This document shows positions 20,790 to 28,628 of a stretch of 28,628 nucleotides of DNA, in pieces. Source of the DNA: Phanerodontia chrysosporium (Eukaryota > Basidiomycota > Agaricomycetes > Polyporales > Phanerochaetaceae); assembly GCA_001910725.1 (NCBI GenBank), contig MJGA01000111.1, positions 1-28,628 on the forward strand, read 5' to 3'. A model generated the notes under the pieces. It made no database searches and was not told where the DNA came from. It saw nothing but the letters and a program-made list of their open reading frames with translations. The position numbers and the translations under genes are program-made. Position 1 is the stretch's first letter, and the number at the start of each line of letters is the position of its first letter.

Positions 20790-21580
20790 CGTTAGCTGCT
20801 CCATCTGCAATGCTTACTGAGCACGCACCGAGATTGGCCACGAGCACGTCGATGGTGGAAGCCATAGTCCTGCAGACGCTTCGCAAAGTCGGTGACCTTG
20901 TCGAACTCGGAGAGGTGGGAGAGGTCGATGGACAGCTCGTGTGCGACTGGGATGTGGCTGTTCTTGTATTGTAGGCTGCAGCAGCCCTTGAGGCGATGCG
21001 CATGGCGTAGTCCATGTTAAGGAGCGCGGTCTTGTCCGATTCTGAGAGACCGTGTCTGCCGACCATCTGATGTACGCCTAGAAGATGAGAAAGATCGACT
21101 CGGCGCTGCTGTACTGAGCAGTGAAGACGGATATTTGATAGCATTGTAGCGATTTACAGGAACAACAGGGTAAGTCAGCAAGAAGGGAGCAAGGTGCTAC
21201 GCAACGCAGATGGGAACGACACCAGGTCCACCCACCTCCACGGTGAGGACTATCAGAGGGGCTTGCGTCAGCCACTGCGCTGATGTTTATATAAGAGCAA
21301 CTCACATAACGAAGGTCTTGCATAGGCTCATGTGGCACACATCACCGCCACACTCTGCAGGTTTGGTGGGACCGATCTGCGTGCTGAGGTTAGCACCATC
21401 GAGGTAGACCTAACTCCGGTTCTCGTCCTCGTTCTTGTGGGTATGGATAATGCGGTACAACTCAGTGACACCGTCCTTGAACACACCGATGGTCGCAGGG
21501 TACTGTCCACGAACACGGAGAGGTTGTCTTCGTGCTTTGTTGCCTTCTGCGTCCGGTCCTCGAGACCGACTTCCACTCCC
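20790..21580 (-). pseudogene. GCV2: Glycine decarboxylase P-protein fragment
   Basis: The fragment comes from the pyridoxal-phosphate-dependent P-protein of the mitochondrial glycine cleavage system, C-terminal half. On the minus strand it reads [51 protein letters not shown] (the Lys that binds the cofactor is present), then after an intron PHRGGGGPGVVPICVA-stop-HLAPFLL. A further break leads to AYIRMVGRHGLSESDKTALLN, YKNSHIPVAHELSIDLS, KVTDFAKRLQDYGFH and PSTCSWPIS (20833-20859). Stops occur at 'HKNEDENRS-stop', 'ICVA-stop' and 'IFLIF-stop', and there are several frameshifts. Intron sequence is kept (for example TCTGATAG before PHRGG). The normal protein is about 1,000 residues, so less than a third remains. 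Confidence 0.8.
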
Positions 21581-22523
21581 CACCTGACCTCGTCTCATCC
21601 AGTTGCATATATCCTTCCACCTGTTCCCACTTGAAGTTGGACGTGTGAGATTCAGGTGGTAAGCAACGTTAGACAGGCGCACCTTGCAGGAACATGCCGA
21701 GCTGAAGTAATGAACACGGGGGAGCAGCGCGAGCATAGCATGCATGGCGTGTACGGTGGGAGTGCATCAACGGGGCATGCTGAACTCGATGTACATGCGC
21801 TAAACGCTGAACGAAGCCAGGTGCATGCACTCAAGCTCAAGCTTGGGCGAGTTCTGGAATAAGAAGTCACTTCGGTACGTTAGAGTTGTAGCACTTACCT
21901 GTGTAGCCCTTTGCCTTTGGCTCTTCATCTCCATCTAGCTTCCTATACTCCCATCAATTGCTGTACACTTGCTGATCCAGAGAAGGAGTGAAAGGGTGTT
22001 GAGTTTAGTGTGAGCTGGGTGGATAGCGAGTGAGGTCTCGTTTCGCTCGGTGCTGAGTGTGCGCTTGTGATGTCACGTTATGTCACACATATTTGAAGCG
22101 CCTCGTCACTGTCGATAAGATCCACTTTAAGACTAAGCATTTGATTGTGAATTTCTCTGAAACTCCTCCTAGGGTGTTATTGGGCCCTTATATTTCTTGG
22201 AAAATAAATAATATTGTTCTCAGAGCAGCCAACATGTCCGATGGAAGTAATGTCACACTTGGTGACTTTGCGTGACCTCTCACGCGATGCGCTGATCGTG
22301 ACACGCTCGGGCGTTTGTCACTCGCGTTGTGCTTGGATTGTGTGCGAGGTCCTTCTGTTCACTGCCTCTATAATCACCTCGTCTCTCATAGCTGTTGGCA
22401 TGCGTGCGCCTCTATATATGCGCCTCTGTATATCTGCATCCAGGCTGCGTCAGAGCCGGACGCGATTATGCTTATCATGATCAGAGTGGGTCTTAATCTT
22501 ATCTTTGGCTTGGGCTTATCTGA
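21581..22523. other. Intergenic stretch, AT-richer at the right, no supported gene
   Basis: No exon is convincing. The part 22080-22220 is clearly AT-richer than its surroundings. The right part contains the inverted TCATGATCA pair. Confidence 0.45.
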
Positions 22524-22533
22524 CTGATCATGA
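22475..22533. repeat. Inverted TCATGATCA / TGATCATGA pair
   Basis: TCATGATCA starts at 22475 and its reverse complement TGATCATGA at 22525, 50 bp apart. The second marks the left end of similarity between module copies B and C. Confidence 0.8.
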
Positions 22534-22589
22534 TTTGGTCATGTAAGCGCGCTCGATGTCGGACAGCTCCGGAGAATCCTGCGCATGCG

Positions 22590-23134
22590 AGCGCTCGCCT
22601 GCGTCGGTTCATCACCCACCCTCATGCCATGATGAGCGTACACCCTCATTGGTCTCGACCCACGTCGTAGAGTACTCCAATCGCGCCCGTGGGATCCCCC
22701 ACAGGCCGGGTCAGAGTATCGACGAAGCACCCCTGCCTGTTTGGCGGGGGTAGAGACTAATTATAAGGAAGTCGCCGTCATGATGAGCCCCAGCGATGGC
22801 CACGTATGCCCCGACCAACAAGGTAAAGTGTTCCGGTGCTCCTCTTGTGCCTGCGTCGCTCAACTCGGACCAGAATTGTCAACTTAGTTCACTGTCTCCT
22901 GGAGCGGATGCCGGAGCTGTAGAGGAGGTTGTGACACGCCCCCGGGTTTCTGGTATGTCGCCAATCCCGTGTCTGCCTTGCACGCTAGCAGACCAGTACA
23001 GCAGACCAGCTGCCGCCGACACTTTCCCTCGGACTAACTGCAGTGTTAGACGTGCGATGCTACTCCGCGCTTTTGGGGAAAGCTACAAGGTAAGCAGTTC
23101 GATTATGATGACTCCTATGCCGCCCCTGACCTCT
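22590..23134 (+). repeat. Right arm of a 545-bp inverted duplication
   Basis: The arm is the reverse complement of 4455-4999 with one mismatch seen. It begins at AGCGCTCGCC and ends at GACCTCT. Left of 22590 the two copies show only traces of similarity (TGTCCGACATC here against TGTCTGACATC near 5000), so an older, longer homology may have been broken. Confidence 0.9.
22685..22750 (+). other. Two-hairpin structured module, copy B
   Basis: Hairpin 1 (22685-22706) pairs GTGGG with CCCAC, extended by three pairs past a mismatch. The linker CGGGTCAGAGTATCGACGAA lies at 22708-22727. Hairpin 2 (22730-22750) pairs CCCCTGCC with GGCGGGGG around loop TGTTT, with one wobble. CCAAT lies upstream (22677-22681), CTAA at 22757-22760 and TATAA at 22762-22766. 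The last two would also suit a promoter for the frame starting at 22796. Confidence 0.75.
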
Positions 23135-23428
23135 GAATCTAGTTTACCACCAACCTCCTCGTCCCTCGTCTCTGAGCCTTTCCTGACTGCTGTTATCATG
23201 ATGCCTGGGTGCTCGCCTAGTCCAATCAAGTCCACTCGACGTTGTACTGTCCAGACTCCCAATGGACTATCCACAGTCGAGGCAGGTGCCTGCACAAGGC
23301 AGACCATCAACAAAGTCGGCCCAGGAATCTTTGAGTGTCCCTTTGAGAGCGTCGCCATCACCGCTATCCAGGTCCTTGGACAAGTCCTTGGCAGCAATGC
23401 CATGTTACAGCTGCATACCGCCAAATAG
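22796..23428 (+). CDS. Hypothetical open frame inside and beyond the duplication
   Basis: An open frame of 210 residues begins at ATG 30 nt after a TATAA and 115 nt after a CCAAT box. Its first 113 residues lie in the 545-bp duplication. I do not recognise the protein. Splice-like signals inside it (GTATGT after RVSG, CAG before CTGCCG, GTAAGC after GESYK, TCTAG near 23141) suggest that the true product, if any, is spliced and shorter. One such pair would remove a multiple of three bases. Gly, Ser, Pro and Cys are frequent and no signal peptide is seen. It could be a transposon-borne or fortuitous frame. Confidence 0.35.
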   Translation: MATYAPTNKVKCSGAPLVPASLNSDQNCQLSSLSPGADAGAVEEVVTRPRVSGMSPIPCLPCTLADQYSRPAAADTFPRTNCSVRRAMLLRAFGESYKVSSSIMMTPMPPLTSESSLPPTSSSLVSEPFLTAVIMMPGCSPSPIKSTRRCTVQTPNGLSTVEAGACTRQTINKVGPGIFECPFESVAITAIQVLGQVLGSNAMLQLHTAK

Positions 23429-23824
23429 GCAAGTTCTATGGGACTTTTGCTGGACGACGCCCCGAACAGGTGACGCGGTGACTATGCCCCTGCTTCTCAT
23501 GTTGTACCGGTGCTGAATAGCACCTGTCGACTTCCGCAGTAGAAGCACGACTATTCTCTACACCTTCCGCGAACATAGTGGCGGACACGCAGCCTGCCTG
23601 ACTTCCACGACCTGATCAACATGGAGAATTCCTGCAGCGTAAGATCTGCCCTCCTGCTTAAGGATGGCATGCTGATACGTATGAATGTTTCCAGGTGTTG
23701 GCTATTGTCCTACTCCTGCGACAACCCCAGTAGTACGCAGGCCTAGGCCTGGTATGGTACTTATTCTCGCGGGCAAGGCTAGGCAGGAATCATACATTCT
23801 TGTTAGTACAACGTCCAGTTCAAT
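23429..23824. other. Short intergenic stretch left of the transposon genes
   Basis: No gene is seen. If the transposon ends here, its left terminus should lie in this interval, but I could not find a clear CACTA end or target duplication. Confidence 0.4.
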
Positions 23825-26332
23825 CTATATTGCCCATTGACCGTCGCCTTCATCCATCTCTACATCTGTCTGCTTTTCGCCAGAAGGTCGTGCGCCCCAT
23901 GTGTCCTTCTGGCTATCTAATTGTTGCGCCAGTGTGTTTCGATCCGACTCATAGTCCTGATCACGGACCATGGTCAAGGTCAATGCCAAGGCCTCTTCGT
24001 CTTCGTCTTCGTCTTGTTCGCTGACACGTCCTGATGACGATCGCGACGGACCGTCCTTGTCAACGTCGACGTCCTCGGGTTGCTGATTGGTGGACATGCC
24101 TTTCGCGAGCTTGTATCGACTGAGAACGCCTTCTCGGTATGCGGGGGACTCCACCAAGTTATCATGGTCGTACTCAGTTAGAATGAGCTCGTTGTTTTCA
24201 GGAAAAACCACCTTCTCTGTCGCAATCTGTGAGCGGACCGAAAATGGTTTTGCGTTGAAGAAGGCCGGGTCGTAGTAATCGATGGGAATATTCTTCGGCA
24301 AAGTGTGGGACTGGGAAGGTGGGCGACAGTCCAAGGGAACACGATACGTGGCCATTCGCTCCCTTCCCCATGGCCATCTTCGAGCTAACTCTCAGAGCTT
24401 CAAGTCGGCGAATGAAGGTTTCCGCGGCTGCTGACCTCTCGGGCTTCCTCTTCACGATGTACGCCGTCCGTGTCTCGTTACACTCGTCGTCTGATGTTGT
24501 TTCACTTGTGATTAGGTCTAAGTAGCGACCTGCCTCGGAAGGACTTTCTTGCTTTAGGATAGCTATACGCTCCCTCATGATCTAGAAAAGCAGATGTTAC
24601 GTTGCCGTGATTTGAATCCAGCTGAATGAAGAACACATACCCTAGTGCGACGTCGATATACGGAGCTTTTCTTCTCCCTCTGATGGACACTCCCGGCTCC
24701 TTCTGCTCCTGAACGAACCGACGTTTCTGGACAAACCAGACGTAGTGGTCGTAAATAGAAAGAAGTAGAAGTGTGTTGGTAAGGTAAGCTTCGTTGACGG
24801 ACATGTGGGTCCATGCGCAAGCTTTGACCAGTTGGCGGAACGAGTCTAGACAGGCGACGCGACAAGCAGCGTTGTACAGGTCATAGGGGTTGCCGTTAAG
24901 GTTGGGCCTCCAGGTTACGAACTTGTAACGAGCGCAAATGGCACGGATCATGGACAGATGGCAGTCTTGTACGGCGAGAAGATCGGGCTTCACTTTGCTC
25001 CTGTCGTCGGGGATACGAGCTATATCCATCCAGGTTTCATCGGAAAGAGAATTGGAAGCCAGGGATCGAGCTTTCATGATGTCGTCGTGTGAGCTGTGTA
25101 GCTGTTCGAATCGGCGCAGATCATCCTCAGATGGTTGAGGTGGCAGGGCGCCGTGAGTGTATATCCCCACATGAGATCGATATGTCTGAACAGCGCCTTC
25201 TATCGAAAGTGATAGATTCAGCATGGTGATGGCAGGCTCGTACTGAACGCTTACCTTTATCCCCGCTGCGTCCTCTGGCAAAGTGGTCTTCCAGAGGCAC
25301 ATCGCATTGCTCGCGGTCGTGCGTTTTCCACCTCGTGAGCGCGACGCCTTGTGTGGCACAATAGACTTGGATCTCTGCCTGGATTCGGGCGTGGTTGGTT
25401 CTTCCCTAGAGTTGTTCCCGGCAGTGCGAACTCCCCCTCGGCGTTGTGGACCTTCCCTCGCGTTGCAGGCGCCCTTGGTGTCACAGATGGTTCAGGAGGC
25501 ATCGAGGGCGGCCCCGGATGCATCACAGGTGGCCCGGAAAGCAGTGTAGGCAGCCCTGGAGGCATTGTAGGAGCGCACTAGCATCTTGTATAAGAACATC
25601 TGGGTCTTCTGAGAGACAATCGTGGTCGTCGGTACGTCTGCGCTTCATAGGGCCGCTGTGTAGAGTAGCCCCTTCTCTGGCAGTTCGGACAGTGGAGCCT
25701 TCTTGATTATCGCAGATATCCTCCTCGTCCTCGTCGTCCTCGTCGTTGTCCTTGTCGCTTCGTTTCCGCTTCTGACCATGAAGACTGACAAGCCCAGAGA
25801 ATTCTCTGCTCCCAGAAGCAGAAGCGGCAGCAGCTGGCAGAGAAGGGGGCGTAGGTTGCACCAAGAAAGCTTCCAGCGCGCTGGGCTCACTTGTAGTACC
25901 GCGGGATCTGGAGTCGATCTGTCAGTATAAGGGTGCAGGCAGACAAAGAGCTTTCACCCGTCGGATGCAGATACTGTCATTGAAAGACTGGCCTCTGCCC
26001 TTACTCTTCGGTTCCCTCTTCTTTGAGATGCTTGATCTCCTGAGCCTGGGCTTCAAGGCGCATGCGGGCTTCTTCCAACATCTGTTCTTTGTTACGCAGC
26101 TCCTGATGGGCTTGGTGGAGCATGGCCTCTGCATCTTGAAATGTCCGCCTGTACTGATTCTCCTGGGATCAATGGCAGCCTGTATGCGCTGTTGTATCTG
26201 CTGGTCAACAGCTTGTAGGCGTCGCTGCACATGTTGATCAAGGAAGTTGCTGAGGATCTGCGCCTGATTTTGGTCCAATGAGTATAGGGAAGTAAGCTCT
26301 TGAGCTAAAGAAAGGCTGGAGCTTGGCTCCAT
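23825..26332 (-). pseudogene. Companion gene of a fungal CACTA-like transposon, frame-broken
   Basis: The gene matches in layout a protein that commonly accompanies Tnp2-like transposases in Agaricomycetes. Its function is unknown (possibly a DNA-binding accessory). Exon 1 (26332-26005) encodes an N-terminal helix and a Gln/Glu-rich coiled coil (QELRNKEQMLEEARMRLEA). Intron 25908-26004 joins in phase to a Ser/Pro and acidic region (KRKRSDKDNDEDDEDEED), then KRTTASNAMCLWKTTLPEDAAGIK. Intron 25186-25254 is optional (69 nt). Then come WRPNLNGNPYDLYNAACRVA, IYDHYVWFVQK, intron 24582-24640, KRKPERSAAAETFIRRLEAL, and LPKNIPIDYYDPAFFNAKPF, with an acidic end. Frames must shift at about 26166 (CCC for CCCC), 25565, 25435 (G5 for G6), 24641 and 24367. 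All are single-base changes in mononucleotide runs. Whether these are decay or sequencing error is open. Confidence 0.6.
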
Positions 26333-26456
26333 TGTGGCCGTCTAGACGTGGATATAGCTTGCAAGTTTCCCCGATACGAGATGACGATCGACACAAATGG
26401 TGTTATGTAAGCGGCTGAACTGTGCGTGTGCGCATGCGCAGTGACAAGTATCGAAC

Positions 26457-26465
26457 TGATCATGA
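26457..26465 (-). repeat. Single TCATGATCA site between transposon genes
   Basis: The plus strand reads TGATCATGA, preceded by CGAAC as at 13656. It lies between the start of the companion gene and the end of the transposase gene. Confidence 0.75.
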
Positions 26466-26534
26466 AGACAGTGTGTTCATTATCGCATTTTCATGAGTGA
26501 CAATGCCAAAGTCTAGATCTGAAAAGGGTGTAGA

Positions 26535-28628
26535 CTATTCGATTTTCCGAGCCCTACTCATATCATGTACGATGAGAATGTCAGCCATGATACCGAACGT
26601 TCCGCTTGGTCTTCTACGGAAAGGAGCATGGTATACGACCCTTGTGAGGGGAAGAATCAAGGCCTCGTCCTGCTTGTCGTAATACACTTCGCATTTGAAA
26701 CCAGGTCGGTTTCGAAAGGGGTTGTGAAAGCTGTCCGTCGCTGTGAGAACTCGATGAGGTGCGATCTCAACGAAGGTAAAAGGGACCCTGTCTGGCAACA
26801 GAGTGGTCCAGATGGCTGTAATAAAACCAGCTCTGAGGGTGTCCCCGCAATCTCGGAAGATCACAGAACTATTTCCGAGGTGTGCACGTTGAATAGAGTA
26901 GCGTCTGCCACGCAGGAACGCATGTCGCCTACGAAGCGCATGGTTGGAGAGTACGGGTGCGTCGAGTGGGTGCGGGAAGTCCATGTAATGGCGCAGAGTG
27001 GGGAAGCCTCGCGCAAGAAGCGTGAAGAGAGAGTTGTATTGTTCAGATGGGAGCAGGTCGGTGCCCTTATAAAACTGTGCCGCTTCCGCATGCGTTAGAG
27101 AAGGTGCTTGCAGGTTTGCATCATCTGGCTGCTGGTCGGCCAGCAGAACCTCCCTCATAGATGAAGTGAGTTCTGCTGTGGGTTCACCTTCGTTATGGCG
27201 TAGATATGCAACGAGGCGACCTTGACGGCAAACCTGACGAAGCATTGTCAGGTCTACATCATCTGGAATGCGAAGAAATGGATCAGCTGGCTCTCTACAG
27301 CTCGAAATCGCCGATTGTAGAACTTACAGATTCTTCCGTTCTTCCGCACCAGCTGCAACAGGTGATTCTTCTGTTCCAGAGTGCACTCTGACAGCGGTGC
27401 CAGCGGGCCCAGAACTTCAGGAACTGGCCGCCATGAGTTCCCCAGTGATGGTTGGGCTTGCTATGCGCACTCGGAAAGAGTTCATGCAAACCTTGTCGGT
27501 AGTGGAGATAGTGTTCTGTATAAGCGTCGGCGTCGGCATCGGATGTGGAATACGCCGAGATGATGTTGACCGAGGTGACGAGGTGGTAGAAATTTTCTAG
27601 AAGGTCGTAGTCCCGTGAACCGTCTATCGCAGCGTGCCACATCTCGACTAGCTCCAATGGAAGGAAGACTGAAAACAAGATGAAGTATGTGAATGCTTTG
27701 AGGCTTCCATGAGATGCATCGCCCAAGTTCGTCGGAGGCCGATCCAGATCGCTCGGAATTACAACCTCTGTGATGCATGTGCGTATGCGCTCTAAACGAT
27801 CAGGACTGAACGTAGGAGGTAGAGGTGAGGATGTTGTGTTGTCTTCCATGGGAGGGATGGGTACAGCCGTTTCTTCTTCTTCATCGCTGTCGTCCCAGAG
27901 CTGCTGTCTGAGTCGGTGAATGCGTATCCAAGATGGCCGCCGAGATTGAGCTCAGCAATTGCATCTACGATGACTGACTCGGGGCCGTAAGGATCGAAAT
28001 CATCTTCATCCTCAGCCAGATCAGAACCAGCGTCGGAACCATGGTACAGTAACCGTTCTGCCTTCAGCCTTGACTGCCGGATTGACGACAGTGCAGCGTC
28101 CTGTCCTTGGATCTCGGCATTGAGTTCTTTGACCTCTGTGCCTGACAAAGAAGCTGTATCCGACAGGGCAGGAAGCATCTCTACGTCCGTGTCTAACACG
28201 GCGTGTTGCTCAAGTGAAATGACTGAAGAGTGACCTGTACATGTAGGCGAAATGATCAGTTCTACCTAAGTATGACCAAATGCCCTCTCACCAAGTTTCT
28301 GTCCAGGTTTTACTTGTTTTTCTTAGAACTCTGTCCCTTCTCCTTCTTCGGAGCAGGTCCAATACCCAGATCTCCCGGGCATGATTCTGCAGTATTCCCG
28401 CCACCAGTTGTGCATGATGCCAAGGACCGTGTGACGGACGGGGCTTCGGTATGATAACTCGTGCATTGGGGTCCATCGAACTCCTGTCGTCTTGAAGAGT
28501 GAATCTTTGAGAGTTATCGTCGGAGCTTGTAGCCATTTTGCGGCTGCTTGGTGGACCTGATCATCGGTACGTGTCCCCCACCCTTGAAGATCCAAGCTCT
28601 CGATGTTAGACTGCTTGCATGGACAGAA
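26535..28628 (-). pseudogene. CACTA/Tnp2-like transposase, C-terminal part, frame-broken, runs off the edge
   Basis: The gene continues beyond the right edge, so the N-terminal catalytic part is not visible. On the minus strand it reads KTTGVRWTPMHELSYRSPVRHTVLGIMHNW, here shortened: key words are GVRW, YRSPVRHT and GIMHNW. Next come AGILQNHAREIW, an acidic region (28199 to 27890), DRPPTNLGDASHGSLKA, FYHLVTSVNIISAY, FPSAHSKPNHH, then a 65-nt intron (27263-27327) and MLRQVCRQGRL. After these come LGNSSVIFRDCGD, FTFVEIAPHRVL and RRPSGTFGIMADILIV. This order is that of an abundant Agaricomycete transposase family that I place with Tnp2 (CMC/EnSpm); the placement is from memory. Four single-base losses in G runs break the frame (near 28404, 28365, 27894 and 27408). 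The last 236 residues (from 27245) are open. It is the likely source of mobility for the companion gene. Confidence 0.6.

Noticed and set aside
20761..21144. Short-chain dehydrogenase fragment suggested by the frame STIDVLVANLG on the minus strand
   Set aside because: In another frame the same bases read PSTCSWPIS and continue the glycine decarboxylase sequence (KVTDFAKRLQDYGFH). The dehydrogenase likeness is a shadow.
23429..23824. CACTA terminal inverted repeat at the left end of the transposon
   Set aside because: A minus-strand CACTA occurs near 23575, but no matching end is visible in the window (the other end lies outside) and no target duplication could be identified.
1..28628. CRISPR arrays, bacterial operons, tRNA or rRNA genes
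   Set aside because: No regularly spaced repeats or cloverleaf and rRNA signatures were seen. Spliceosomal introns show that the sequence is eukaryotic.

Overview
This window looks like a repeat-rich accessory region from a basidiomycete fungus, probably an Agaricomycete. The evidence is short introns (44 to 97 nt) with GT..AG ends, a KDM3-type JmjC protein, a fungal CACTA-like transposon with its companion gene, and degraded copies of eukaryotic housekeeping genes (PRP8, mitochondrial HSP70, glycine decarboxylase). No database search was possible; family names come from motif recognition. Layout from the left: a complete two-exon CoA-binding-domain gene (11-589, minus) is followed by about 2 kb without a supported gene. 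Next come a minus-strand gene for a putative single-pass membrane protein (about 2537-4046), one arm of a 545-bp inverted duplication (4455-4999), and a decayed copy of a conserved fungal multi-pass membrane protein (about 5140-6060). A multi-exon gene for a KDM3-type JmjC histone demethylase follows (7215-9926, plus), with its iron ligands and zinc finger preserved. Two further minus-strand genes follow, one unknown (10382-11276) and one membrane protein (11530-12868) that seems to be a distant paralogue of the 2537-4046 gene. From 13.66 to 23.4 kb the window is a mosaic of broken host genes. A mitochondrial HSP70 fragment (about 14270-14590) runs straight into a rearranged, intron-containing PRP8 pseudogene (14591-19403), and the HSP70 sequence resumes at the very next codon (19404 to about 20090). 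A glycine decarboxylase P-protein pseudogene lies on the minus strand (about 20790-21580), followed by the second arm of the inverted duplication (22590-23134). The right end (23825 to the edge) is a minus-strand, two-gene DNA transposon of the CACTA/Tnp2-like type common in Agaricomycetes. Its frames are broken almost only by one-base losses in mononucleotide runs. The most unusual signals are: (1) a module present three times, with two hairpins whose stems differ in sequence but still pair while the linker is nearly invariant; (2) a 9-mer, TCATGATCA, found ten times where about 0.2 would be expected, never in a supported exon; (3) the exact nesting of PRP8 inside HSP70; and (4) the nearly identical inverted repeats flanking the pseudogene field. 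Together they suggest mobile-element activity that duplicates host gene pieces at the DNA level (introns are kept), but which element is responsible is not proven here.
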